NCBI GenBank assembly: GCA_010093515.1
Contig: MU001682.1
Span: forward strand, 69,997 to 133,996
DNA: 64,000 nt
Source of the DNA: Lineolata rhizophorae
Lineage: Eukaryota; Ascomycota; Dothideomycetes; Lineolatales; Lineolataceae
Direction of reading: 5' to 3'
Part shown: positions 34,153 through 45,408 of the stretch, piece by piece
How positions within the stretch are numbered: the first letter of the stretch is position 1
Layout: every line of letters starts with the position of its first letter
Made by a program: the position numbers and the translations under genes
The notes under the pieces: model-generated
What the model was told of the DNA's origin: nothing
The model's database searches: none
Seen by the model: only the letters and a program-made list of their open reading frames with translations

Positions 34153-36293
34153 ATGGGTGGTGGACGCAAAAACAAGGCGAACCGTAAGCTTTCAATTCCA
34201 ATTATTTCCATATGATTCTATATGCTTAAGTAACTGCATTCCCAGGCCCACCGTTTCCTAGTGGTGATGCACGCAACTATATTGAGCCATCGGGCTTCGA
34301 TGGTCGGCGCGTTGTCGGTCCTGGTGGTCCGGCACGTCGTCCTCCTCCAATTTTTGGCCACGAAACCGCTGGGTGGGCTCAACTGCGCGCCGAAGAAACA
34401 GGCATGACAGCCTCTAGGCCCACTCCATCGGACGCTTCTGCTACGAAACCTGCCGCGAAGCCTCCTGCTGCGAAGCCTCCTTCTGCGAAGCCTCCTATTA
34501 CAAAGCCTTCTTTTGCGAAACCTCCTGTTGTGAAGCCTCCTATCGAGAAGCCTCCCACCGTGGATCCTATGCCGAAACCTCTGCAGAAGGGTGGGCTTCA
34601 TATGCCCGGCCTTGCGCGTGGAATCGCACAGTCTCGTTTTGCAGACGAACCACTAGTTAAGTCTCAAGGGCCCGCTTTCGAAACTATTCCGCGCAATGAC
34701 AACACGCAATCGGCGGTTAGAATGGCGGCTGAGCATGGGGACCGCAGCCACCATGGCCCTCGTGGCCCTCGCGACCCTCGCGTCCCTCGCGCCCCCCAAC
34801 CGCTATTCGCGGGAGACCAATTTATGGCCGCTTTTCGACAGGGTCAACCTAGCAGTACAAACACTTCAGAGCCCCAGAAAAAAGAAGACCATTTGAAGCC
34901 GGCTTTATTTGCTCCTCCACAAAATGTTCAAACAAGTCGACCGCCGTCGGCCAAACCAGCTCGGGACATTGGTAATGTTGAAGGCTCCATTGAAATGCTT
35001 GTTGAACAGATCCGGCGCTGGACAGTGTCGGAGCCTGTCTCGTGCCCTAATCATATGTTGCAAAGTTCTGCTATAGGAAGCCCTTCTAACTGCCAACCCA
35101 CCATAGGAAACCTCCCTCCTCAACCTGACGTGACAGCTACAATGTTCAATGGCGATTCGAAAGCCAAGCTTAGGAGCAAGGCCATCGAAACTGACACGCC
35201 TGACACATCCTTTCGAATTGCAAAGAAGGCCGTTGTCCGTAGAGCCGACGCTCCGAAGCCCATAACCTCTGATGCGACAAACCAATCTTCACTTGGACAA
35301 ACCCCTGCTGGGATGGACCGATCTACAGAGCCACCTAGTGGTTATAGTACGTCTAATCGTCGTGGACAACCAGCCGCAACGCTTGTTGTTCCGTCGACGA
35401 CAGCTCCTTTGTCCCAGCCATTGCCGCGGTCTGAAGCGTTAGCAGCGAATAGAGAAGTCCATGGCAAAGAAAACACGCCAGCTTCTTATCAAGCCATCGA
35501 AGCTCAGAGCACTCCTCGGACTGTTGTCCAGACTACGCCGGCTAGAAGCAACTCCCAGCGTGCCCCAGAGACTCCGGCTACTGCGCCTAATGTACGCCCG
35601 CACGCCGCCCGCGATGTCCCTTTCTCTCAGCCGTCTGCCGCTTCAGCGCCTCGCGTTCCGCAGCCATCTGCCTCAGCTGAGCGGCAGAGGGGCCAGAATG
35701 CTTCCCAGATCAAGTCAAAAAACACCCGTCAAGACGATCCCGAACTTCGTTTTGTGAGGATGCGTAACATTGCTGTCGCAGTGAAAGCGGAAGACATCTA
35801 TCAGTTCTTCTGTTCTTTTAGGATTGCGCGGAATGGTGTTACCATCCATCGAGAGAACTTTAGAACTGCCTACGTGGAATTCCTCTCTCATGAAGACGCT
35901 AAAGAGGCCAAAGAGGCGCTTGATCGCAAACCACTCTGCGCGTTGAAGGTGACACTTGACCTAGTGTCCAAGCCGCCGATTAGCGTTTCGGATGATCATC
36001 CCACCGAAGTGGCACCGGCTGGAATCCGCAACCATGCTTTAGCTGCTACACGTAATATAAACGTGGGCAGCCAAAACAGTCAAGGGGCTCGTGGATCAAT
36101 TATCGGCCAGGAGCGAATATCAGTCGCAGAACCCACACGGGCTAGACGGCCTACCTTGACTTTCGGACTGGAAGCTTCGCGATATGCTGCGGAAGTTGAA
36201 GATACACAGGATCATCGCCTTAGAGTCGGGCTACACGACCACTTCTTCCACGACACTTCGAGCTACACGTTCGCTCGTGATGCTCGCCATTAA
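34153..36293 (+). CDS. Disordered protein with one C-terminal RRM (2 exons)
   Basis: Exon 34153..34183 (MGGGRKNKAN) and exon 34246..36293 join in frame after a 62-nt intron to give 692 residues. Residues about 75-130 are a tandem Lys-Pro-Pro repeat, then about 400 residues are Ser/Thr/Pro/Gln-rich and presumably disordered. A single RNA recognition motif lies at about residues 535-615: LRFVRMRNIAVAVKAEDIYQ, FFCSFRIARNGVTIHRENF, TAYVEFLSHEDAKEAKEALD; RNP1 is TAYVEF and RNP2 is RFVRMRNI. The protein may bind RNA, but I recognise no orthologue. Codon use is less GC-biased than in neighbours, with many T-ending codons (CCT, GCT, AAG CCT), and the gene lies between two long spacers. It could be lineage-specific. 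Confidence 0.75.
34443..34560 (+). repeat. Tandem Lys-Pro-Pro coding repeat
   Basis: About eight imperfect 12-15-nt units of the form GCGAAGCCTCCT encode AKPP/VKPP/IEKPP blocks in the RRM protein. Unit length is a multiple of three, so copy number could change without shifting frame. Confidence 0.8.
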
Positions 36294-37697
36294 TTTTATT
36301 GCTCGACATTGAGCTCATACAGGCTTAAATGAGCCTGGTAAAGTTCTTTCTTGGGCATTTCTTCCTCTGGATGTCTCAAGATCCGTGTTATACTCCATGC
36401 GGAAGTTCCTGTAATATTTTCTATTTTTCTTGCGGGTTTGTCCTGGCTCTTGTTTTAGTTTTCTTTTCGTCTTTCTTGGCTGTCTTGTCTAGTTTGAATT
36501 GTGGTGGTTAACTACCTTTGCCTGAACTGGCCTTGCCCTCGCGGGCTTTTGCCAACTAGCTCGAGTAATAAGCACCCTGCTGCAATTTCTCCTCTATCAG
36601 ATTGCTATTCCGCCGAGGCAGCCCTTCTTGCAGCATCCCTCGTTAAAAAAAAAAAATAAAGGAAAAAAAATAAAGAATCAGCATTTCTATATTCTTTCTG
36701 TTGAGTTTCTCAATACCCCTCAGATCCAATTGATACCCGGCTTTTGTATCTTTAATATTGGTCGTGTTTTGTCCGTGCCCATTGCTCTCCTCCTATTCTT
36801 CCTCTATTCCCGCTTTGGTGACTTGGTTGCGATGTACTCTTCTGACAGAGTACCTGGCTCTCCCTGTGCGCTATGCAATGGCAAGTTCTGTACAGTAGAT
36901 TATTAGAATAAAGACGAAAGGTAATTTTCAAAATCCATGTAACTTCGAAAGTTATGCAATAAAGGCATACTAGGGTTCGTGCCGAAGCTACTCACGAGGC
37001 ACATGTTGTGGCTGAGAACGCAAACTGCTCTAGTAGACAGTTGATGACATTTTCTCACTATCAAGGGACGTATCGGGGCCAAAGTGCAGGCCCAAACACG
37101 TACTACATACTAGTACTAGTCCTTTGTGTCACATATAACGAGCCAATCAGAATGCGCCCATACAGAATAACGGACCCTGAAATTCGAAGGGCTGCCGGAA
37201 AAGTCCTAGCGCACGCTCTGCCAGAGTATTCTGCGGCGAGGCGCCTACTGGACCTGGCTTCCCCCGCCACGCTTAAGTACCACGTGAGGCTTGGCGGCCC
37301 CCACTCCCCCAAAGCTAGCACAGCCGCGATAAGAACGGGGCTTGCTGGAAGCTGCCGGCCCTGCATCTCACTTTCGCAATTGTTTGGCACCACCTGTAGC
37401 CCAGTTATTCTTGGGAGGATGGGCCGTTCAAGCACTCTTTCAGGTCTACATCTCGCATGCCCCTGAACGCGGCGTTCTTCGTTTGAAATACTTGAAGGGG
37501 CGGATTCGTTAGTGGCAAATGTCTCATTCGCCTTACGCCGATGCTCGGAAGTCGGAGTTTGCCGACGCGGCGCCTTACCACGCTCACAAAAACCCTATAG
37601 ATGAGTGAAATTCCACGAAACAGAACATTGCTGTTGACCACGGCCTCATGCATTTTTCGAAACCATGTTGTCTCAAGCTTGGCAAGTAATCTCCAAC
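36294..37697. other. Intergenic region with poly-A and pyrimidine tracts
   Basis: This 1.4-kb spacer follows the RRM gene. The first half is T-rich and pyrimidine-rich and holds A-tracts at about 36643-36675. Two open frames of 92 and 152 codons show no motif and are rejected as genes. The last part must hold the promoter of the Moco sulfurase gene. A perfect ACTAGTACTAGT palindrome lies near 37108. Confidence 0.45.
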
Positions 37698-40222
37698 ATG
37701 AGGTTTCACACTTCACAAGAGGCCTCATACAACGACTACGTCGAGGAAATGAGGCAACGGGAGTACCCCATGATCAAAGGTACGTGAGATCGACGACATC
37801 CTTGCCAAACTTTCTGCTCACAATTCAAATTCCTTAAGGAATCACATACCTTGACCATGCGGGCACAACTCTCTACTCAAAATCCCTGATGGAGCGATTT
37901 TCATCTGAAATGGTGTCTAATGCGTTCGGAAACCCACATTCCGCTTCATCGTCCTCTATCGCGTCGTCTAGACGCGTTGACGATGTTCGCTTGAAGCTCC
38001 TGAGGCATTTTAATGCCGACCCCTCGGAATTCGATGTGGTATTCGTTGCAAACGCCACCGCGGCGGTGAAGCTAGTCATCGAAGCATTTCGAAATGCCGA
38101 CGGAGGTTATTGGTATGGATACCACCGAGACTCGCACACGAGCTTGGTTGGTGCAAGGGAGTCTGCCAAATCGCACACGTGTTTTGGATCGGACGACGAA
38201 GTTGGTCGCTGGATCGAAGGTGGCTGTAAAACCGAGAGTGGAAAGGTCGGGCTCTTCTCATATCCAGCACAGTCAAACATGAATGGCCGGCGGTTACCAC
38301 TGGAATGGTCGTCGCAGGTCCGATCGCATTCGAAGTCTTCTAATTCCACCATCTATTCGTTACTCGACGCAGCTGCTTTAGTTTCCACCACAACTCTGGA
38401 TCTGAGCGATCCCGAGTTTGCAACAGACTTCACGGCTGTGAGTTTGTACAAGATTTTTGGATTTCCAGACCTCGGAGCTCTGATTGTTAGGAGAGATGCC
38501 GGAGAAGTGTTCCAAGGAAGGCAATATTTCGGCGGCGGGACTGTTGATATGGTCGTTTGCGTCAAGGAGCAATGGTATGCCAGGAAATCCGAGACATTGC
38601 ATGACCAGCTTGAAGATGGTACCTTGCCTATCCACAGCATAGTAGCCCTCGGACTTGCTCTTGTCCTGCACGAAGAGCTCTTTGGCTCTTTCGACAAGAT
38701 CTCGAAGCACACATCGTCACTAGCGAACCGGCTCTACTCTGGATTGACGTCCATGAAACATGGAAATGGAGTGCCTGCTTGCGAGGTCTATAAGGATCCC
38801 GCTGCGTCGTACGGCGACTCTCGAACTCAAGGTGCAATTGTGGCGTTCAACTTGAGGAACAGCCAGTACGGGTGGGTTAGCAATTCGGAGGTTGAAAAGC
38901 TGGCGTCAATCAAGAACATTCACATCCGTACAGGAGGTCTTTGCAATCCTGGAGGGATCGCATCTTCGCTTGGCCTCGCACCATGGGAAATGAGGGAGAA
39001 CTTCTCAGCCGGGCAGCGATGCGGCGAAGAGAATGACATCAGGAGCGGGAAGCCTACAGGAATGATCCGGGCTAGTCTCGGTGCGATGAGTACGGTATCC
39101 GACGTTGACGCGTTTCTCGCATTCATTCGCGAATTCTTTGTTGAGGGGACAACACAACCGGAACATGCCATCGCTCGGGTCGACTCACCGCTCTCGTCAG
39201 TCCCGTTCCATGTGGAAAGCCTTACCATTTACCCCATCAAGAGCTGCGCGGGTTGGAAGATAGCCGCTTCGAAACCGTGGGAAGTCCGTAAAGAGGGATT
39301 GGCGTGGGATCGGGAATGGTGCCTGGTACACCAGGGAACGGGCATGGCGCTGACACAGAAACGGTACCCGAGAATGGCGCTGCTCCGGCCCAGCATCGAC
39401 TTGGAAGGCGGCGTGCTTCGGGTCCGGGTCGTCGGGAGCGCGCCAACTGGTTCCAGGCAGCGCGAGGTTGCTGTGCCGCTGTCGTGGGACCCGTCATACT
39501 TCCTGTCGGACCAGGAACTCCAACATCAGATGGCGAGAGTGTGCGGAGATAAGATCAATGCCCACACATACAAGTCGGCTGAGACGGCAGAGTTTTTCTC
39601 AGACACGCTCGGAGTTCCATGCCAACTCGCAAGGTTTCCACTAATGGGAACACCGAGTGGAGGGGGACGTCACAGCAAAGCGCACATTCAGCCATATCAA
39701 AACCGCGCAGTTGGTGCTCTGGGAACGTCATCAAGTTCCGACGCAGAGGTGTCACCCGCCCTTCCTCAACCAATCAAGCTGTCGAACGAAAGTCCCATAC
39801 TTGTTATTTCGCGCTCGAGTCTGAACCGACTAAACGAACACATCAAGGCCAGCGGTGGGAAAGCCGCGCAGGCGGAGGTATTCCGAGCCAACATCGTCTT
39901 GGCTGAAAATATGGAGTCCTTCCCCGGAGCGGAGCAGCCATACATCGAAGACCAGTGGCGCTCGGCGCTCATCGGCCAGCGGCGATTCCGGATGTTGGGT
40001 TCATGCCGAAGATGCCAGATGGTTTGCGTCGACCAAGACACGGCGGTCAAGAACGAGGAGCCCTTTGTGACCCTTTCTAAGACTAGGCGCTTCGATGGCA
40101 AGGTCTTCTTCGGGCAACACGCGTGCTATGTGCATGCCGGAAGGGACAGGGCGGGCCCGGCAGACCAATTCCCAACGATCCAAGTTGGCGATTCGGCGTG
40201 GCCGTCGGCTGAACCCGTTTGA
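37698..40222 (+). CDS. Molybdenum cofactor sulfurase (2 exons)
   Basis: Exons 37698..37779 and 37839..40222 give 821 residues. The N-terminal half is a class V aminotransferase (NifS-like) domain: YLDHAGTTLYSK, FGNPHSASSSS, FVANATAAVKLV, YRDSHTSLVGAR-like YHRDSHTSLVGAR, the PLP lysine in SLYKIFGFPDLGALIV, and the persulfide cysteine region IRTGGLCNPGGIAS. The C-terminal part has the MOSC N-terminal beta-barrel (VESLTIYPIKSCAGW) and a MOSC domain (LVISRSSLNRLNEH, RANIVL, FRMLGSCRRCQMVCVDQ). The enzyme takes sulfur from L-cysteine and adds the terminal sulfido ligand to Moco of xanthine dehydrogenase and aldehyde oxidase, as with Aspergillus HxB. Length and domain order match the family, and no damage is seen. 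The first intron joins MIKG to ITYLDHAG. Confidence 0.95.
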
Positions 40223-42764
40223 GGGGAGAGATTTGGCGCCTGGCGGCGCCCTCTTGGATGGCTTTGCGCAATAAGGGCGACTGGTAATTGGGGCTGGGAG
40301 TGTTTTCACTTACTCAATTCACGAAAAGAGGGGAAAGCCAACCAACTGCCGGCATTTATTGCTCGAGACAGAGACACTTGCAGGGAACAGCACTAGATTG
40401 GCGTGCGAACAGATGATTGGTCGGGAAGGACAGACGGGCCGTGTGTCGATTGACTCGTCGTGCTCGATACGATACCTCTCACTGCCGTCGGATTGATGAG
40501 GTTGCCGCCTTTTGGTGAAATTGCCGCTGTTGCAATATCATGGGTCTTGCGTAGGTAGACTACCAAAAGCTATGTGCCAATGGTGTAAGTGCACTAGTGA
40601 CTAAAGCGCATTTGAACGATGTTGTCGTGCGCGGAGTTCCCTGTTAGGACGCAACCCACGTGATTCGAGATGAAGATGCGGGGACAGCGGGAGGCAAGGG
40701 TGCTGCATACGTATGAAATACTTCGTAGAGCAAAAATCAACCGCGGCCAATAACGCGGGGAAAGAGACCGAGAGATGAAGATTAGCTGCCTTCTGCGCTG
40801 TACAACGTACAGAAAGAAAGCAAGGGAGGGCTACATCTGAGGTGATGGGACGCAGTCGACGTGCAGCGTGCAGAGCCTCAGGCGCTTAACTTTGCACTGC
40901 GCCGGCCAATGGGGTGCCGGGATCTCGAGCCCGGATCAGGGACCCTGGCGGTCGGGCGGCGGGCGCTTAGGGCCTTGGGCCCGCTGATTGGCCGCCGCCG
41001 GCGTGGAGCCCGCGGGGCTAAGGCGCCCCGTTGGCGTGGTCCGTGGTTGCGCTCCCTGAGTGAACCGGTGAAGACGGGGGAAGGCGTTTCCTTGCGCGCT
41101 GCGTGCCAGTTGCTTTGCTTCGCTGTGTGTACTTCGCACTGCTTCACTTGCCCGAAGCGTCTGATCGACAAGCCGGTAATTGCCTGTCCGCCTATCTGTC
41201 TAGCTAGTTCTTGCGACGGGACTTGTTCCCGGGCGGCCGGAGGTTGGAGGGCGGGGGCGTCGTGCTGTGCCAGCTTAAAAGCAAACAAAGCTAGGGGGCG
41301 CATCCGCGCCGCTCGTGGTGACTATGTGGGTGCGTACCCCCGGAGACCCAGCCTCTGGGCTCGACAGAACGCGTTTGTTTTGTCTGAGTTGCGCCAACAC
41401 AAATGACTCCCTTTTTTTTTTTTTTTGCGGCGAGGGACGGACACGGCTTTGCAACACGGAGGCGAAGGTTTGTTCGTGTTGCGTGCCCGTGCCATACCGT
41501 TGTTGTCGTGGGCTGCATGTGTCGGTAACTGAATCGGACAAGGTATTCAAGTGAGCTAGCCGGGGATATTACTAGTAATTGTTGGAAGTTGCGTTGTTAA
41601 TATTCCCCTCGTTTCCCGCTACTAGTTGAGTAAATGGGTGGAATGCAGTAGGCCGAGTGCGTACGTACCAGGAGGCTACATGCAACCCGTGAACGTTGGT
41701 TTTGATTAGCACGGTGTGCCAAGTCCAACACGGTAGCCAACCTCATTACGGCTAGAAGGCACTGCTCGAACGCAAAAGCAAAAGCTGCGGTGAGCGACGA
41801 CGACACGTTCATTGGCTCAAAGCGTGGATTAGAAGGGGAATCGTCTGTTGGATATGATGCTCTCCTACGTACTGCTCCTCCTCCCCATTCTCTCCAAATC
41901 CTGCCCAACCCTGTCTTTCCTCCATGCCCGCGAGCGTCCAGACACCTAATGTAGGCGTGCAGTGTTCGATACCAAGCAGGCATTCGATAAGCGCGCAATC
42001 AACTACACCTAACGTATGCATGCATCAGAAGAAAGGAAAAGAGAAACTTTCAAACCAAGACCAACAAAATGAAATCCGTCCAAAACACGCCCCTCGAGAT
42101 GTAATCGCTGAAAACGCCCTGTCACGTTTTACAATCCAAACAAACACAGAAACCCTAAGTCGTAGAAACAGGTAACCAGTAAATGCCATGATATTCGTCG
42201 CCTTGCCCTTGCTCTAAACATAAGCCCGAAGTGGAACACCGTGATGGATAGGCAAGCAGCGGCTTGCGCTGCGTGAGAGTTGTTTGAGCGAGCGGCCGAA
42301 GGTTGAATTTGACAAAGAAAATCGCAGAGAACGGGTGAAGTAAAATAGCCGGGTACTCTCGGTGCGGTACTCCGTCGTGGAAATATCGAACACGCCAAAT
42401 AGTAAAGATGTAGTGTTGACAAGTCTATTCGGCGGGTTGGGAGAATCGAATCGGAAGGCCCAGAGACGCGTGAACGGATAATTGGTCGAGAAAAGCGGAG
42501 CCCCGGCGGTGTATCGCAGCGCGACGTGTCATTATCGCGACCGTTCATTTACAATGCGCTGTATGATAATAGTACGGGCTTGTAGCCGAAAACAGCTGAA
42601 TCCGTCGCTCATGCAGAAGAGTCGGAAACATGGATCGAATAAAAAGGAACCCAAAGTGGACAGAATGGTATGAACCCAGCCAAAGGGAGCCGTCCCTGAG
42701 GAGTATCAAGCGCCCAAACACCATAAGCTATGGAAACGAGATGAAAAAGTGACTGTTTTCTCAT
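40223..42764. other. Long convergent intergenic region
   Basis: These 2.5 kb lie between two converging genes. Around 40900-41290 there is a promoter-like arrangement: CCAAT at 40906, an inverted CCAAT (ATTGG) at 40987, and a TTAAAAG box at 41275. A run of 15 T's sits at 41412. A 181-codon open frame at 40861 starts with GTG and has no motif. A non-coding transcript is possible but not shown. Confidence 0.4.
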
Positions 42765-43472
42765 CTATTCCTCGACTTTCCTCCTCTTTCCCCTGGGCGC
42801 AGGCTCGAGAGGAGTGACTGGGGTGCGCGTGTACGTCACGGTCCGGGTGACGACCTGGCGCACGCTCACAGCTCGCTGCCTTCCGGGCTTGCCGGCTTCG
42901 TCTCGTTCCCGTGGAGAGAGCGTGGCGCTGAACGGAGACTGGACGGAGTGGGCGCTGAGAGGCGATCGCGCACTGCTCGGGCTGAAAGGTGAGGGGCACC
43001 CGTTGTAACCGCGAGGGCTGGCGGTGCGCGCAGACATGGGCCGAGTGAATGGGGAGGGAGGAATGGTGATCTTCGGCGAGGGCCTCGCCGCCTTGGTGCC
43101 TTCTCCTGCTGTCGCGGCGCAAGAGCAGGCGCTGGTGGCGCTGGATGGTGGTTGAGAGGCGGACGGAAGAGGGCTGGATTTCTCCGAAATGGTGGCGCTA
43201 GACGGAGCGGGCGTCTTGTCGCCGAAGGTGAACTTGGAGCTGCTCCCGGTGGGGAGGGGAGTGAGGATGGATGGCGAGAAGGCCTTCAGGAAGTCGACAT
43301 AGGCGTTCGGAGGGGTGATGGGCGTCTTCAGAGCACCCTCCTCGCGCTTGATGAAGGCGGGGCTGCCCGGGAGAGGGCTGCGGAGCTCGGACGGATAAGT
43401 GGCCGAGAGCGGAGTCTTGATGGTGGAGATGGGCGGAGCCTGGGGCTTGCTCGTGGCGGTAGCGGCAGCCAT
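42765..43472 (-). CDS. Conserved fungal Ser/Pro-rich protein of unknown function
   Basis: This is a single exon of 235 residues with a good ATG (MAAATATSKPQAPP). The protein is low-complexity but has distinct short blocks likely to be under selection: ATYPSELRSPLPGSPAFIKR, LKTPITPPNAYVDFLKAFSP, SPKITIPPSPFTRPMSA, ARSPLSAHSVQSPFSATLSP and VRQVVTRTVTYTRTPVTPL. It ends in a basic KRRKVEE that could serve as a nuclear localisation signal. Many SP/TP sites suggest phosphorylation by proline-directed kinases. I believe similar proteins occur across filamentous ascomycetes, but I know no function. Promoter sequence upstream is very GC-rich. Confidence 0.7.
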   Translation of the reverse strand: MAAATATSKPQAPPISTIKTPLSATYPSELRSPLPGSPAFIKREEGALKTPITPPNAYVDFLKAFSPSILTPLPTGSSSKFTFGDKTPAPSSATISEKSSPLPSASQPPSSATSACSCAATAGEGTKAARPSPKITIPPSPFTRPMSARTASPRGYNGCPSPFSPSSARSPLSAHSVQSPFSATLSPRERDEAGKPGRQRAVSVRQVVTRTVTYTRTPVTPLEPAPRGKRRKVEE

Positions 43473-45408
43473 GGCGGCGGCAGGGGGAGAGAAAGAGGGA
43501 GCGAGAGAGCGGAGGACCGGTGACGGCGAAGCGAATGGGATGGGACCACACGCAGGTGCTAGAGAGTTATAAGGCTCCCAGGACGAAGGTCGCGCGGTGG
43601 GGAGAAAGAAGAGAGGAAGAGAGAAGGGCTCGGGGCGGGCGGGAAGGCGTGGTTTTAGGCAGCGGACGCAAGGCTTAGCTGGGAACAGGCGCTCCGCAGG
43701 CGCTGGGCAGGCGCTGGGCAGGCGCTGAGCAGGCCGGCTGCTGGCGCGCGCTGTCGCCGTTCCGTGAAGCTATTTTGGGGGGCCAGGGGGGCCGAGGGGC
43801 GCTTGGAGGGCCGCGGCGCTACCAGCTGGGGGTCCGCTGTCACACGCAGGCCAGCCGCCGGGCGTGCCAGTCGGCGAGGCCCCGACGGCCGCTGTTGGCC
43901 CCAGAGCCGGGCGCCGCGCGCTGGTTGGCTGCCGCCGCGGGCGCGCCCAGGGCCTCCCCGGACGTGAAACGCGGGCGGGTGATTCGCTGCCGGTGCCTGC
44001 AGCGCCAAAACGCCGCCCGCTCCCAAACCGCAATTGGCCCGCCGCGCCCGCCGCTGTTGCTGACGGCCGCCGGCGCTGTTGCGCGACCGCCGGCTCGTTG
44101 GTGGTGGCGTCTGCTCTTGCTTGACTCCGCGGCGCCCGCGCCGCGCGGAGGTGGTGATAGAGAAGACGGTGTTGGCGCGACAGGAATAGAACCCTCGCGC
44201 GTTCGCTGGCTTGTCCGTCGACAGACTGCCGGCCGGCCGTCGCGAGGAACGAGGTGCTTGTCTGCAGCTGCTGTCGCGCTCCGGCCTCGTCGCGTTTCGT
44301 GAGTGCTCTCTCCCCTCTGGTCAATCCTGCTTGCTGGACAGAGGCAGGATTGACCGTCGAGGCCGCGCGCCTGCCCGAACCCTCATCTCCCGCAAAGCCC
44401 GCCGGACGAGGCGCGGCCTGAGGCCGGCGTGTCGCGTGGCCGTCGAGAGCTCGTCGCCGCCAGCGGGTTATAGATAGCATCGTGGTTCTCGAGCGCCCCG
44501 CCGGGCCGCGCGCCTCCCCGCGCGGGCGGCTCGCCCAAGCACCAGGTCCCGCCCGACCGCCCACCCTCCCCCCAAACCCCCACCAATCCCCAGCCCGACT
44601 GCGCCGCGGGCCACCATCGCGGGCCTTGGGTCCTGGGCCTGAAAGCTTCGCGTGTCGACGTTCGCCATTCCGGCCCCGCAGGCGCCCTGCACTGAGCGCT
44701 TAGCGTCCGCCATGCTTGCGTCTTCCTGCCGGCGCTGGTTATTTTAGGATCGGGCAGTTCTTCGCGTGTTCGATGACTTGCAGTAGATCTGCGACTGGAT
44801 CTGCTGCGAGTCCGCTCCCCTTTTTTAGATCTTTCCCTGCTCCTTACCGGCACGATGACGCCCTCAGCCAGTAATGTGACCTGAGCACATGTCGCTCCGT
44901 CACGCCCCACCTGGGCTCCGATTGCGTGTTGTTCAAAGCCGCCCGAACCCCCAAGCGCCGTTGGCTGGCAACAATCGCGACGAGGCCGCAACGGTACATC
45001 TACATATTGCCTCCATGGCATCCACCCAGAGGCAAGTGTAATGCAAAGTCGAAACCAACCTCTCTAAGCGCTCTGTTGGCGATGCTGACTGTTGCCAATT
45101 TCCGTCGAGGCGCCGACTCTGTCTGGTATGAGCTGAATGAAGTATTTTGGGTTCTCGCTCCCGACACCTCCGTTTACGATGCTACGGCCAAAATAGAATC
45201 GCTTTGTAGTGAAGACTGTTGTGAAAGCGGGCATGCCCCTTGAGCGCCTCTAGGTTCACTGCGCGCTTCTAGCTCATAGGCTGTCTGCGCATGTAGAACT
45301 GAAGGACATGGAATAGTCAACCCAAAAAAAAAAAAATAGACATTGGTTGCAACTGATTGCATTAGGGGTAAAAGGTAGTACCAAGCGTGTCCCGTCTGTT
45401 GTCGCTCC
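43473..45408. other. GC-rich intergenic region
   Basis: This spacer of 1.9 kb runs from the ATG of the Ser/Pro-rich gene to the stop of the M20 peptidase gene. From 43650 to 44700 it is extremely GC-rich, so overlapping open frames appear on both strands; none has a domain. It contains an 11-nt tandem repeat (43687-43730) and a 13-A tract near 45324. It should include the promoter of the Ser/Pro-rich gene. Confidence 0.45.
43687..43730. repeat. Tandem 11-nt repeat, four units
   Basis: Four consecutive units of AGGCGCTSSGC type (two exact AGGCGCTGGGC copies flanked by two variants) lie about 215 nt upstream of the Ser/Pro-rich gene's ATG. Each unit contains the GGCGC core. Confidence 0.85.

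Noticed and set aside
40861-41406. 181-codon plus frame with several cysteines
   Set aside because: It begins with GTG, has no signal peptide or motif, and the region looks like a promoter.
41412-41426. T15 tract, and A-tracts near 36643, 45324 and 50460, as possible poly-A tails of retroposons
   Set aside because: No target-site duplications or adjacent element sequence were found; simple homopolymer tracts are sufficient.
43655-44564. 264-codon minus frame and overlapping plus frames
   Set aside because: Low-complexity translations with no motif, explained by base composition.
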